Positions 30,567 to 45,600 of a DNA stretch of 64,000 nucleotides are shown piece by piece. The DNA lies in assembly GCA_020853025.1 (NCBI GenBank), contig JADYZP010000004.1, positions 92,553 to 156,552 on the forward strand. The letters are read 5' to 3'. The stretch is from Burkholderiales bacterium (GTDB taxonomy: Bacteria > Pseudomonadota > Gammaproteobacteria > Burkholderiales > Casimicrobiaceae). Every line of letters begins with the position of its first letter. Position 1 is the stretch's first letter. Both the position numbers and the translations under genes were made by a program. The notes under the pieces were generated by a model. The model ran no database searches, was not told the DNA's origin, and saw only the letters and a program-made list of their open reading frames with translations.

Positions 30567-30693
30567 GGCTGTTCGGATTCCATTGAATGCGGAGTGGTAA
30601 CCGGGTCGTGACGCCGGTCCTTGTTTGCGTACGGTGCCAGCTTTTGGTTCCTGGTCATCGGCACCGGGATACTTTCCCGTGCCGTACAGCTAG

Positions 30694-32076
<1,383 letters not shown>

Positions 32077-32082
32077 CGGATC

Positions 32083-32130
32083 ATCCGGCGGCGGACGCGC
32101 GGCTGCGCGGGCGCCCCGAGCCCGCCGGAT
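32083..32130. terminator. Inverted repeat between convergent argG and argF
   Basis: ATCCGGCGG (32083-32091) pairs perfectly with CCGCCGGAT (32122-32130); the 30-nt interior can itself fold (GCGCG...GCGC). The location in the 109-bp gap between convergent genes suggests a shared bidirectional terminator, although no T-run is present. Confidence 0.5.
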
Positions 32131-32185
32131 ATGCCGGCCCTGGATGGAGAGTGGAGTGCTGTGTCGTGCGGTCGCACTCGCGACG

Positions 32186-33115
32186 TTAGGAATCGACGCG
32201 ACCGCAGACCAGGTATTCGAGCAGCGCCTTCTGCGCGTGCAGGCGGTTCTCGGCCTCGTCCCAGACCACGCTTTGCGGTCCGTCGATCACGTCGGCGGCC
32301 ACTTCCTCGCCGCGATGCGCGGGCAGGCAGTGCATGAACAGCGCATCCGGCTTCGCTTGCTCCATCATCGGCGCGTCGACCAGCCAGTCGGCGAAGGCAC
32401 GTTTGCGCTCCTCGTTCTCGGCTTCGAAGCCCATGCTGGTCCAGACGTCGGTGGTGACGAGATCGGCACCGCGGCAGGCCTCCATAGGATCGGCAAAAGA
32501 TTCGTAGTGGTCGCTGTTGTAGATCCCTGCGCGTTCCTGTTCGACCTCGTAGCCGGGCGGCGTCGAAACGTGCACGTTGAAATCGAGGATCGTCGCCGCC
32601 TGCAGCCACGTGTTGCAGACGTTGTTCGAATCACCGATCCAGGCGACGGTCTTGCCTTTGATGCGCCCGCGGTGTTCGACGTAGGTGTAGAGGTCGGCGA
32701 GGATCTGGCAGGGGTGATACTCGTTGGTCAGGCCGTTGATCACCGGCACGCGCGAATGTTCGGCGAAGCGCTCGATGATCGTCTGCTCGAAGGTGCGGAT
32801 CATCACGACGTCGACCATCCGCGAGATCACGCGCGCGACGTCCTCGATCGGTTCGCCGCGCGAGAGCTGCGTGTCGCCGCGGTTCAGGTTGATCGCGCTG
32901 CCGCCCAGCTGGCTCATGCCCACTTCGAAGGACACGCGCGTGCGCGTGGACGCCTTTTCGAAGACCATCGCCAGCGTGCGGTCACGCAGCGGCTGGTAGA
33001 GTTCGTAGCGCTTGAAACGATCCTTGATCCAGCGCGTGCGCTCGAACAGATAGCCGAGTTCGTCTCTCGAAAGGTCCTTGAACTGCAGGAAGTGTGAAGG
33101 CGGCGCGGCGGACAT
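32186..33115 (-). CDS. argF: Ornithine carbamoyltransferase
   Basis: Transfers the carbamoyl group of carbamoyl phosphate to ornithine to give citrulline, the argG substrate. The 309 residues carry the carbamoyl-phosphate site FEKASTRTRVSFEVG (STRTR near residue 56), HPCQILADLYT (about 134), the ornithine-binding region with D-x-W-x-S-M-G (DVWTSMGFE) and the catalytic HCLPAHRGEEV near the C-terminus. It is on the minus strand, 46 bp downstream of rpsT. Carbamoyl phosphate is supplied by carAB, also in this window. Confidence 0.97.
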   Translation of the reverse strand: MSAAPPSHFLQFKDLSRDELGYLFERTRWIKDRFKRYELYQPLRDRTLAMVFEKASTRTRVSFEVGMSQLGGSAINLNRGDTQLSRGEPIEDVARVISRMVDVVMIRTFEQTIIERFAEHSRVPVINGLTNEYHPCQILADLYTYVEHRGRIKGKTVAWIGDSNNVCNTWLQAATILDFNVHVSTPPGYEVEQERAGIYNSDHYESFADPMEACRGADLVTTDVWTSMGFEAENEERKRAFADWLVDAPMMEQAKPDALFMHCLPAHRGEEVAADVIDGPQSVVWDEAENRLHAQKALLEYLVCGRVDS

Positions 33116-33161
33116 GACCTGCGGACCGCCGCACTGCTTGCATGCCGGCGGCAGCTTTGGG

Positions 33162-33425
33162 CTAGGCGAGCGCCTTGATCGCCGACGACAGCCGCGATTT
33201 GGTACGTGACACGAGGTTCTTGTGCACGATCTTCTTGTCGGCGATGCGATCCATCACCGCCTGCGACTCCTGCATCGTCTTCGCCGCGGCCGTCTTGTCA
33301 CCGGAGGCGATCGCCTTCCGCACCTTCTTCACCGACGTACGCAGTTCCGACTTGAGGCTCGCGTTGCGCATGCGCGTCGCTTCCGCCTGCCGTGCACGCT
33401 TCTTGGCTTGAGCCGAATTGGCCAT
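33162..33425 (-). CDS. rpsT: 30S ribosomal protein S20
   Basis: An 87-residue Lys/Arg/Ala-rich protein with the S20 pattern: [20 protein letters not shown] at the N-terminus, [14 protein letters not shown] in the middle and [22 protein letters not shown] at the C-terminus. It binds 16S rRNA early in 30S assembly. It is divergent from murJ across about 200 bp, a common pairing in betaproteobacteria. Confidence 0.97.
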   Translation of the reverse strand: MANSAQAKKRARQAEATRMRNASLKSELRTSVKKVRKAIASGDKTAAAKTMQESQAVMDRIADKKIVHKNLVSRTKSRLSSAIKALA

Positions 33426-33621
33426 GGGGCTTGGCTTCCCTGGGTTCTAAGGGCAGTCCGCGATTGCGGATTTCTGCTGCCGGGTGGAAAAATCGTGTTT
33501 AGCCGGTAATATTAACGTAATTTCGCTTTCCCGGCAAGGGATTGGCGTCTCGCTGGGCACGCGAGACACGAGTCCGCGCCTTGGCGGGGACGCCGTCGCG
33601 CCCATCCCCGATCCCGTCTCC

Positions 33622-35154
33622 TTGAACCTTCTTCGCGCCCTGTTCACCGTCAGCGGGATGACGCTCGTCTCCCGCGTCACCGGGCTCGCCCGCGAAAGCA
33701 TCAAGGCCGCGGTGTTCGGGGCCGGGTTGCAGATGGACGCCTTCGAGGCCGCGTTCAGGCTGCCGAACATCCTGCGCCGGATGTTCGCCGAGGGCGCCTT
33801 CTCGCAGGCCTTCGTGCCGATCCTCTCCGAATATCACCGGCAGCGCGGACAAGATGCGACGCGCGACCTCGTCGGCCGCGTTGGCACGCTGATGGCGGTC
33901 GCGCTGCTCGGCATCAGCGTCGTCGGCGTGCTGGCGGCGCCGTGGCTCGTCTACCTGCTGGCCGGCGCCTTTGCGCGCACTCCCGGCAAAGTCGAGCTTA
34001 CCGCCGACATGATCCGCATCGTCTTTCCGTACATCCTGTTCGTGTCGCTGGTGTCGCTGGCCGGCGGCGTGCTCAATGTGTACCGGCGCTTCGCGATTCC
34101 CGCGTTCACGCCGGTGCTGCTCAACGTGTCGATCATAGGCGCCGCGATCTTCCTGTCGCCTCACTTCGATCCACCGATCGTGGCTCTGGCGTGGGGAGTG
34201 TTCATCGGCGGCGTGATGCAGCTTGCATTCCAGATCGCGCCGCTGGTGCGGCTCGGGATGCTGCCGCGCCCCCGCTTCGACTGGCGCGACGACGGCGTAC
34301 GCCGCATTCTGCTGCTGATGGGACCGGCGATCCTGGGTGTGTCGGCGGCACAGATCTCCGCGTTGATCAATACGCAACTGGCTGCGCTGCTCGGCGATGG
34401 TCGCATCTCCTGGATCACCTTCGCCGACCGGCTGATGGAATTTCCGAGCGCGCTGCTGGGCGTGGCACTCGGCACGGTGCTGCTGCCGTCGCTGGCAAAG
34501 TTCCATAGCGACCGCGACCCTGCAGGCTACTCGGCGCTGCTCGACTGGGGGTTGCGGCTCGCTTTCCTGCTCGCGCTGCCCGCGGCCTTCGCGCTGTGGC
34601 TGCTCGCCGTGCCGCTGATCTCCACGCTCTACCAGTACGGCAAGTTCGGCGTCAACGACGTGCTGCAGACGCGCGCAGCACTCCTCGGCTACAGCGTCGG
34701 GCTGCTCGCGCTGATCCTGGTCAAGATCCTGGCGCCCGGCTTCTACGCGCGGCAGCAGATCAAGACCCCGGTGAAAATCGCGTTTCTGACCGTGCTGGTC
34801 ACGCAGGCGCTGGCGGTGACGCTGATGTGGCCGCTCGGCCACGCGGGACTGACGCTGGCGACGAGCCTGGGCGCGTGCGTGAATGCGGCGCTGCTGTTCT
34901 GGTTCCTGCGGCGCAGGGGCCTCTACACGCCATCCCCCGGCTGGTTCCGTTTTCTGTGCCGGTTGCTGGTGGCACTCGGTGTGCTGGCCGCCGTGCTCCA
35001 CACGCTCGCCGGGCCGGCGGAGTTCTGGCTCGCCTCCGGGCTGTGGGTGAAGGTCGGCCGACTATCCGCCGTGGTCGCCGTCGGTGCCGCCGCCTATTTC
35101 GGCGCGCTGTTCCTGGTCGGGTTCCGGATCGCCGATTTCAACCGGCGCGATTGA
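33622..35154 (+). CDS. murJ: Lipid II flippase MurJ
   Basis: Integral membrane MOP-superfamily flippase (MviN) that moves lipid II across the inner membrane for peptidoglycan synthesis. The conserved N-terminus NLLRALFTVSGMTLVSRVTG and the first-loop MRRMFAEGAFSQAFVP-type segment (LPNILRRMFAEGAFSQAF) are clear, with about 14 helices over 510 residues. I start at TTG 33622, which yields the standard N-terminus; the frame is open upstream to 33484 but that part is unconserved. The downstream fur gene is convergent, with stops about 10 bp apart. Confidence 0.95.
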   Translation: MNLLRALFTVSGMTLVSRVTGLARESIKAAVFGAGLQMDAFEAAFRLPNILRRMFAEGAFSQAFVPILSEYHRQRGQDATRDLVGRVGTLMAVALLGISVVGVLAAPWLVYLLAGAFARTPGKVELTADMIRIVFPYILFVSLVSLAGGVLNVYRRFAIPAFTPVLLNVSIIGAAIFLSPHFDPPIVALAWGVFIGGVMQLAFQIAPLVRLGMLPRPRFDWRDDGVRRILLLMGPAILGVSAAQISALINTQLAALLGDGRISWITFADRLMEFPSALLGVALGTVLLPSLAKFHSDRDPAGYSALLDWGLRLAFLLALPAAFALWLLAVPLISTLYQYGKFGVNDVLQTRAALLGYSVGLLALILVKILAPGFYARQQIKTPVKIAFLTVLVTQALAVTLMWPLGHAGLTLATSLGACVNAALLFWFLRRRGLYTPSPGWFRFLCRLLVALGVLAAVLHTLAGPAEFWLASGLWVKVGRLSAVVAVGAAAYFGALFLVGFRIADFNRRD

Positions 35155-35164
35155 ACGGCGTCGG

Positions 35165-35608
35165 TCAACCCCGATCGTCGCCTGCCTTGCGGTGCGGACA
35201 GCGCGGCTTGGTGCAATCGGCGTACAGGTAGAGCGCGTGCTCGCTGATTTCGAAGCCGCGCTCGCGGGCGATCTTGATCTGCCGGCGTTCGATATCGGCG
35301 TCGTAGAACTCCTCGACCCGCCCACACTGCAGACAGACAAGATGGTCATGGTGCGTGCCGGCGTTCAACTCGAACACCGCCTTGCCCGACTCGAAGTGAT
35401 GGCGGACCAGCAGGCCCGCCTGTTCGAACTGCGTGAGCACGCGGTAGACGGTGGCCAGCCCGATGTCGAGCCCCTCGGCCAGCAACAGCTTGTAGACGTC
35501 CTCGGCGGTCAGGTGCCGGATCCTCGACGACTCGAAGAGATTGATGATCTTGAGGCGGGGCAGCGTCGCTTTGAGGCCGGCGCTCTTCAGATCCTGGGGC
35601 GAACTCAT
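35165..35608 (-). CDS. fur: Ferric uptake regulator
   Basis: Fe(II)-dependent repressor of iron acquisition genes. The 147-residue protein has the N-terminal winged-helix domain ([20 protein letters not shown], then [30 protein letters not shown]) and the C-terminal metal-binding dimerisation domain ([16 protein letters not shown] and a final [10 protein letters not shown]). The start at 35608 matches the family; an in-frame extension upstream would overlap bamE signals and is unconserved. It is divergent from bamE, the usual arrangement in betaproteobacteria. Confidence 0.96.
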   Translation of the reverse strand: MSSPQDLKSAGLKATLPRLKIINLFESSRIRHLTAEDVYKLLLAEGLDIGLATVYRVLTQFEQAGLLVRHHFESGKAVFELNAGTHHDHLVCLQCGRVEEFYDADIERRQIKIARERGFEISEHALYLYADCTKPRCPHRKAGDDRG

Positions 35609-35635
35609 GGGCGTGGTTGGAAGCGGGCCAATGGC

Positions 35636-35641
35636 TATAAT
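35636..35641 (+). promoter_or_regulatory. -10 box, bamE promoter
   Basis: A perfect TATAAT in the 137-bp fur-bamE divergent region, about 105 bp upstream of the bamE start. A TTGGAA at 35617-35622 is too close (13 bp) to be an ideal -35. Confidence 0.4.
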
Positions 35642-35745
35642 AGCGCGGAAGACCTCCAGGCGCCGGTAGCGGCCAGCGAGCCCGCAGAGGCTCTCGCCCA
35701 ACGCCGGTGCTGCGATTCGCACCTGTCGCCATCCCGGATATTCCA

Positions 35746-36270
35746 GTGCCACGTCCATTACGCCGTTCCCGCCGGTTCCCGCGCCTGCCGCTGCTGGCGC
35801 TCGTCGCGCTCACCGCGTCCGGCTGCGCGCAGATGAGGCAACCCTTCGAAGACTTCATTCCGATTGTCACCCAGTTCGGCGTGTACAAGCTCGACATCAA
35901 CCAGGGCAACTTCCTGTCGCAGGACATGGTCGACAAGCTGAAGGAGGGGCAGACCAAGACACAGGTCCGCGCGTTGCTCGGGACGCCGCTCATCGTCAGC
36001 GCGTTTCGCGACAATCGCTGGGACTATGTCTACGTGTTCAAGCGCGGCGGCCGCGTCCGCGAGCATCGCCAGTTCACCGTCTATTTCAACGACGACCAGC
36101 TGGCGCGCTGGGAGGGCGATGAAATGCCGCAGTCGGCGCAGGAATTGAACCGCATAGCGGCGACGCGTGCGTTACCGGAGGATCCCTACGGCCAGGACGC
36201 GGGCTTCCTCGGCAAGGTTCTCGACTTTTTCAAGAAAGTCGGCGATCCCGCGGCCGCGTCCGTTCCATGA
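35746..36270 (+). CDS. bamE: Outer membrane assembly lipoprotein BamE
   Basis: Lipoprotein component of the Bam beta-barrel assembly complex. With GTG 35746 as start the protein is 174 residues, with a positively charged n-region, a hydrophobic core and a lipobox LTAS-GC placing the lipidated Cys at position 27. The SmpA/OmlA domain follows: [33 protein letters not shown] and WDYVYVF. A GTG 13 codons upstream (35707) is the longest alternative. The stop overlaps the dapB start (ATGA), so the two are coupled. Confidence 0.93.
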   Translation: MPRPLRRSRRFPRLPLLALVALTASGCAQMRQPFEDFIPIVTQFGVYKLDINQGNFLSQDMVDKLKEGQTKTQVRALLGTPLIVSAFRDNRWDYVYVFKRGGRVREHRQFTVYFNDDQLARWEGDEMPQSAQELNRIAATRALPEDPYGQDAGFLGKVLDFFKKVGDPAAASVP

Positions 36271-37118
36271 TGGCGGACGCCGTGCGCGTAGTCGTCGCCG
36301 GTGCCGGCGGGCGCATGGGCCGGGCGCTGATCGAGGCGGTGCTGCACGACCCCCGATTGGCGCTGTCGGCCGCGCTCGACATCCCCGGCAGCGAAGCGCT
36401 GGGCCACGACGCCGGCACGCAGTGCGCGAAGACGACGGGGGTTGTCGTCGGCTCCGACCTGGACGCCGCACTCGCGGTGTCGGACGTCCTGGTCGACTTC
36501 ACGCGCCCGGCCGGCACGCTCATGCACGTTGCAGGCTGTGTGCGGCATGGTGTGGCCGCGGTCGTCGGCACCACCGGACTCGACGCTGCGGAAAGAGCGA
36601 CGCTCGCGCAAGCCGCGCAGCGGATTCCGATCGTCTTTGCCGCCAACATGAGCGTAGGCGTCAACGTGCTGCTGTCGCTGGTCGAGGACGCCGCGCGCGC
36701 GCTGGGACCGGGCTACGACATCGAGATCGTCGAAATGCATCACCGCCACAAGGTCGACGCGCCGTCGGGTACGGCGTTGCGCCTGGGTGAGGCAGCGGCC
36801 GTCGGGGCTGGCCGCGCGCTGGCCGACAGCGCAGTCTACGCGCGCGACGGCGGGACCGGAGAGCGACGCGCAGGTACGATCGGCTTTGCCTCACTGCGCG
36901 GCGGCGACGTCGTCGGCGAGCACATGGTGGTGTTCGCCGGAGATGGCGAGCGGGTGGAGATCGTGCACCGGGCGACGTCGCGGCATTTGTTCGCGGCAGG
37001 CGCGCTGCGTGCCGTCGAGTTCGTTGCCGGTGCGCGCCGCGAAGGCAGGGCAGGCATCTTCGACATGAGCGACGTGCTCGGACTCCACACGCGTTCCGCC
37101 TCGCCTGCGACCCACTGA
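36267..37118 (+). CDS. dapB: 4-hydroxy-tetrahydrodipicolinate reductase
   Basis: NAD(P)H-dependent reductase in lysine and meso-diaminopimelate synthesis. The 283 residues show the N-terminal nucleotide fold ([20 protein letters not shown]), VGTTGL near the middle, [11 protein letters not shown] and the substrate-binding signature [16 protein letters not shown]. It overlaps bamE by four bases and is followed by carA after about 235 bp containing a promoter and a hairpin, so carAB are probably transcribed separately. Confidence 0.96.
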   Translation: MMADAVRVVVAGAGGRMGRALIEAVLHDPRLALSAALDIPGSEALGHDAGTQCAKTTGVVVGSDLDAALAVSDVLVDFTRPAGTLMHVAGCVRHGVAAVVGTTGLDAAERATLAQAAQRIPIVFAANMSVGVNVLLSLVEDAARALGPGYDIEIVEMHHRHKVDAPSGTALRLGEAAAVGAGRALADSAVYARDGGTGERRAGTIGFASLRGGDVVGEHMVVFAGDGERVEIVHRATSRHLFAAGALRAVEFVAGARREGRAGIFDMSDVLGLHTRSASPATH

Positions 37119-37162
37119 ATTCCCGGCATCCGGCAGGTCGAGTCCGCAAAGTATTCTCCAAT

Positions 37163-37191
37163 TTGTCCGCGTCTGCGAATCGCGGTATCAT
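37163..37191 (+). promoter_or_regulatory. sigma-70 promoter of carAB
   Basis: TTGTCC (37163-37168) and TATCAT (37186-37191) with an optimal 17-bp spacer predict transcription start near 37198, about 155 nt upstream of the carA ATG. Confidence 0.6.
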
Positions 37192-37202
37192 GGCTGCGGC
37201 AA

Positions 37203-37233
37203 AAGCGGGGAAGGCGACGAGCCTTCCCCGTTT
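37203..37233 (+). terminator. Stable hairpin at the 5' end of the carA leader
   Basis: A stem of up to 13 bp (core GGGGAAGGC/GCCTTCCCC, 5-nt loop) followed by only GTTTG. Because it lies just downstream of the predicted carA start site, it may be either the dapB terminator read through by the carA promoter or a leader structure acting on carAB expression. Confidence 0.55.
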
Positions 37234-37353
37234 GTACGTCCGCGTGTGGATCCACCGCCTGTTCATTGCACGTTGGACCCCGAACTCGGCGCGGACAGGA
37301 CACGCCTGTTCTCGTGCATCGGGTGCCCAAGCAAGCCGCCGACCCCAGCCGCC

Positions 37354-38565
37354 ATGACCACCTCCGACACCGACACCGCCGCGCCCGAACCGCTGTTTCC
37401 TGCGGTCGTTCCCGCGCGCCTGGCGCTCGCCGACGGCACGGTCTTCCGCGGCCGCGCGATCGGCGCGATGGGGACGACGGTCGGCGAAGTGGTGTTCAAC
37501 ACCGCCATGACCGGATATCAGGAGATCCTGACCGACCCGTCCTACGCCGGGCAGATCGTCACGCTCACGTATCCGCATATCGGTAACGTCGGGGTCAACG
37601 CCGAAGACGTGGAATCGCGCCGCGTGTTCGCTGCGGGGCTCGTCATCCGCGACCTTCCGCGGTTGGCGTCGAACTGGCGCAGCCAGAACGACCTTGCCTC
37701 GTATCTCGATGCGAACGGCATTGTCGGCATCGCCGACTTGGATACCCGCAAGCTCACGCGCATCCTGCGCGAGAAGGGTGCGCAGTACGGCTGCATCGCT
37801 GCCGGCCCGGACGTCGACGACGTGGTGGCCGCACGCGCGGTCGCCGCCGCGCAAGCCGCGCCGTCGATGGTGGGACAGGACTTGGCACAGGTCGTGAGCT
37901 GCACCGAACCCTACGCATGGACGTCGTCGACCTGGGCGCTCGGCGCCGGCTATCGCGAAATGGGCGAGCCGCACTTTCACGTCGTCGCCTATGATTACGG
38001 CATCAAGCACAACATCCTGCGTATGCTCGCCGCGCGCGGCTGCCGGCTGACCGTGGTTCCGGCGCGCACGCCGGCGCGCGACGTGTTCGCGCTGCAGCCC
38101 GATGGCATATTACTTTCCAACGGCCCCGGCGACCCGGAACCTTGCGACTACGCCATCGCGGCGCTCCGCGAAATCATCGCCAGCGGCATTCCGGCTTTCG
38201 GCGTCTGTCTCGGGCAACAGCTGCTGGCGCTAGCCGCCGGTGGCCGCACGCTGAAGATGAAGTTCGGTCATCACGGCGCCAATCATCCGGTGCTCGACCG
38301 CGACACCGGACAGGTGCTGATCAGCAGCCAGAACCACGGCTTCGCCGTCGATCCGCTGTCGCTGCCGGCGAATCTGCGCGTGACGCACGAGTCGCTGTTC
38401 GACGGCAGCCTGCAGGGGTTCGCATGGACCGACCGGCCGGTATTCTGCTTCCAGGGTCACCCCGAGGCGAGCCCCGGGCCGCACGACGCCGCTCATTTGT
38501 TCGACCGTTTCGTGAAGCTCATGGAAACGAGCAAGCCCCCGGCGTTGCAGGAAGTCGCCGCTTAA
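37354..38565 (+). CDS. carA: Carbamoyl-phosphate synthase, small (glutaminase) subunit
   Basis: The amidotransferase subunit that releases ammonia from glutamine for carbamoyl phosphate, feeding both pyrimidine synthesis and argF. The 403-residue protein has the N-terminal CPSase small-chain domain ([15 protein letters not shown] to [11 protein letters not shown]) and a class I glutaminase domain with nucleophile Cys in [13 protein letters not shown] and the His/Glu pair in [14 protein letters not shown] 37354 matches the family start. carB begins 8 bp after its stop. Confidence 0.96.
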   Translation: MTTSDTDTAAPEPLFPAVVPARLALADGTVFRGRAIGAMGTTVGEVVFNTAMTGYQEILTDPSYAGQIVTLTYPHIGNVGVNAEDVESRRVFAAGLVIRDLPRLASNWRSQNDLASYLDANGIVGIADLDTRKLTRILREKGAQYGCIAAGPDVDDVVAARAVAAAQAAPSMVGQDLAQVVSCTEPYAWTSSTWALGAGYREMGEPHFHVVAYDYGIKHNILRMLAARGCRLTVVPARTPARDVFALQPDGILLSNGPGDPEPCDYAIAALREIIASGIPAFGVCLGQQLLALAAGGRTLKMKFGHHGANHPVLDRDTGQVLISSQNHGFAVDPLSLPANLRVTHESLFDGSLQGFAWTDRPVFCFQGHPEASPGPHDAAHLFDRFVKLMETSKPPALQEVAA

Positions 38566-38572
38566 CGTCATC

Positions 38573-41794
<3,222 letters not shown>

Positions 41795-41831
41795 ACATTT
41801 TGCAAACCCGAATTCGACAATGAGTACCGCC

Positions 41832-42305
<474 letters not shown>

Positions 42306-42314
42306 GCGTGCTGC

Positions 42315-42339
42315 CGCGCGGTGCCGGGGCAACCGCGCG
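42315..42339 (+). terminator. greA hairpin terminator
   Basis: CGCGCGGT (42315-42322) pairs with ACCGCGCG (42332-42339) around a 9-nt loop, 10 bp after the greA stop; followed by CTTGTAGTT. It probably ends the carAB-greA transcript. Confidence 0.5.
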
Positions 42340-42347
42340 CTTGTAGT

Positions 42348-42363
42348 TCCGGCTTCAGCCGGA
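42348..42363 (+). repeat. REP-like palindrome
   Basis: TCCGGCTTCAGCCGGA is a perfect palindrome with a 4-nt loop, in the context GTAG-T-TCCGGC, similar to dispersed REP elements of other proteobacteria. A second short palindrome, AGGCTCAAGCCT, is at 42390-42401. Other genomic copies cannot be checked. Confidence 0.45.
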
Positions 42364-42641
42364 CGCGCTTCGGGCCTGGAAGAATCTTAAGGCTCAAGCC
42401 TGACTTATCACGATCACCGCTACTATGACAATGTTCTAGAATGGTTCGCCGATGGCAGCAGGTGCTATGTTGTGCTCGACAAACGCATTATTGTGCAAGT
42501 GGAAAATCGCTTGCGGCGATGCGTCGCCGCTGCTAGTTTGAATTCTTGATCAGATAGATCGTGCTGTTCCGGGCGCCTCGTTCTAGTGGGCAAGGCGACT
42601 ATTCCGGGGGGTGCGTTTTCATTCACGGCGCAGGGAGAAGC
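42364..42641 (+). other. Leader/promoter gap upstream of the synthase operon
   Basis: The whole gap between greA and the first synthase gene is 336 bp. After the terminator and REP-like palindrome there is a relatively AT-rich stretch (about 42395-42500), unlike the surrounding DNA, that probably holds the operon promoter, though no sigma-70 pair with correct spacing stands out. A perfect 7-bp hairpin, GCGGCGA/TCGCCGC with loop TGCG, is at 42513-42530. No gene is seen. Confidence 0.4.
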
Positions 42642-45600
42642 ATGGCGCAATCGTCGGGTCGGATCATCGTCGTCAGTCCATTCGAGCACCCGGACGTCGC
42701 GCTGGTGGTGGCGGCAGCGCGCGCCGGAGCGCTCGGTGTACTCGACATAGGGCGCGATCCGCAGGTGGCGGCGCAGGCGCTCGCCACACTCGCGAGGGTG
42801 ACCGACGGCGACGTCGGCGTGCGCGTGCCGCAGGGCATTCGGATCGGCGCCGCCGCGTTGCCGCGCAACATCGGTACCGTGATCGTCGACGCTGGAGAGG
42901 CGCTCGACGCATGGCGCGGCCGGCGCGTACTCGTCCAGGTGACCACCGTCGCCGAAGCGAGGATCGCGCACGCCGGCGGTGCGGCAGGCTTGATCGCCAA
43001 AGGCAATGAAAGCGGCGGACGCGTCGGCGCGCAGACATCGTTCGTGCTGCTGCAGGCGCTGGTCGATGCGGTCCCGTTGCCGGTCTGGGTGCAAGGAGGT
43101 GTCGGACTGCATACGGCGGCAGCCTGCATCGCCGGGGGCGCTGCCGGCGTCGTCCTCGATGCGCAGGTGGCTTTGGCGCGCGAATCGACGTTGCCGCCGG
43201 GGGTGAAAAACGCGATCGCCGCGATGGACGGCAGCGAGACCATCATGATCGACGGCCATCGGGTGTACACGAGACCGGATCTTCCGGTGGGCGAACTCGC
43301 GCGCATGGGCGCCGTGCACGAGCGGCTGGGCGGCGCCGACCTGCGCAGACAGTTGCTGCCCGCGGGTCAGGAGGCCGCATTTGCGAAGCCGCTGGCCGAA
43401 CGTTACCGCACGGTGGGTGGGATCGTGCGCGGCATCGGCAGCAGCATCGAACACGCGCTCGTCCTCGCACGCCGCCAGCGCGCGCTGGCAGAGAACTCGC
43501 CGTTCGCCGTGACGCGCGGAATCCGCTATCCGATCTGCCAGGGACCGATGACGCGGGTCAGCGACCGCGCGTCTTTCGCCGAGGCCGTTGCGAACGCGGG
43601 CGGCCTTCCGTTCCTGGCCCTCGCACTGATGCGCGGACACGAACTGGAAGCGCTGCTCGCCGAAACGTCGGCGCGCCTCCAGGGCAAGCCTTGGGGCGTC
43701 GGCATCCTCGGCTTCGTTCCCGAGGCACTGCGCGCCGAGCAGCTCGAAGTCGTCTGCCGCTTCAAGCCGCCCGTCGCGCTGATCGCGGGAGGGCGCCCGG
43801 CGCAGGCGAAGCCGCTCGAGGATCTCGGTACCGCGACCTTCCTGCATGCGCCGTCGCCGGGACTGCTCGACCTGTTCGTCAAGCAGGGCGCGCGGCGTTT
43901 CGTCTTCGAAGGATCGGAGTGCGGCGGACACGTCGGCCCGCGCTCGAGCTTCGCGCTGTGGGAGGCGCAGATCGAGCGATTGCTCGCGCATCCTGCGCCG
44001 CAGGAACTGGAGATCGTCTTCGCCGGCGGCATCCACGATGCGCGGTCGGCAGCGATGGTCGCTGCGATGGCTGCGCCGCTGGTCGAGCGCGGCGCGGCGA
44101 TCGGCGTGCTGATGGGCACCGCGTATCTGTTCACGCAGGAAGCGGTGAGCGCCGGCGCGATCCTGCCGGATTTCCAGCAGGTGGCGATCGAATGCACGAC
44201 GACGGCACTGCTCGAGACGGCACCGGGCCATTCGACGCGCTGCGCCGAAACCGAGTACGTGCGTCGGTTCCGGGACGAGCGCGAAAGGCTGCAGCGCGAG
44301 GGCCTGCCGGCGCAGGAGATCTGGCAGAAGCTGGAGGAATTGAATCTCGGCCGTCTGCGGGTCGCCGCCAAGGGCAAGTTACGCGATGGCGACCGGATCG
44401 TGGACGTCGATGCCGCCACGCAGCGACGTGAAGGGATGGTCATGCTGGGCCAGGTTGCCGCGCTACACGCGACGACGACCACGATCGCCCGATTGCATCG
44501 CGACGTTGGCACCGGATCGGCAACCTACCTCGCGACGCTGCCGGATACGCGCGCGCTCCACGCTGGCGCGTCGACCGACATTGCGATCATCGGCATGTCG
44601 GCGATCATGCCGGGCGCGCCAGACCTCGAGGCGTTCTGGACCAATATCGTGCATGGGGTGAACAGCATCCGCGAAGTGTCTGCGGATCGCTGGCGGGTCG
44701 AGGAATTCTATGACCCGCAGTCGATCACCGGCGAGATGACACCGTCAAAGTGGGGCGGGTTTCTCGATCCCTCTCCGTTCGACCCACTCGTCTATGGCAT
44801 CCCGCCGATGTCGCTTTCGGCCATCGAGCCCGTTCAGTTGCTGGCACTCGAAGCGAGCCGCCGCGCGCTCGCCAACGCGGGCTACGCCGAGCGTCCGTTC
44901 GACCGCGAGAACACCGCGGTGATTTTCGGCGCGGAGGCGGGAACCGACCTCGCCGGTGCGTACGGCTTTCGCGCACTGTGGCGACAATACATCGGAGACT
45001 TGCCGAAGCCGCTCGCCGATGTGCTGCCGTCGATGACCGAGGATTCGTTCCCCGGCATTCTCACCAATGTCATTGCGGGCCGCATCGCCAACCGGCTCGA
45101 CCTCGGCGGTACCAACTACACCGTCGACGCGGCGTGCGCGTCCTCGCTCGCGGCGGTCGATCTCGCCTGCAAGGAACTGGCGGCGGGCACGAGCAACATG
45201 GTGATATGCGGCGGTGCCGACGTGCACAACAGCATTGTCGACTTCCTCGCCTTTGCGAGCGTGCACGCACTTTCGCCAACGGGCCAGTGCCGCACCTTCG
45301 ATGCGGCGGCCGACGGCATTGTGCTCGGTGAAGGCGTCGCGGCAGTCGTGCTGAAGCGGCGCGCCGACGCAGAGCGCGACGGTGACCGGATCTACGCCGT
45401 CATCAAGGGCGTGGGCAGCGCGAGCGACGGCAAGAGCCTCGGCCTGACTGCGCCGCGGGCGCAAGGTCAGGCACGGGCGCTTGCGCGGGCGTACCAGCGC
45501 GCGGACGTCGATCCGCGCGAAGTGGGCCTGGTGGAGGCGCACGGCACGGGCACCGTCGTTGGCGACCGCACCGAACTCGAGACGCTCAACGGCTTCTTCG

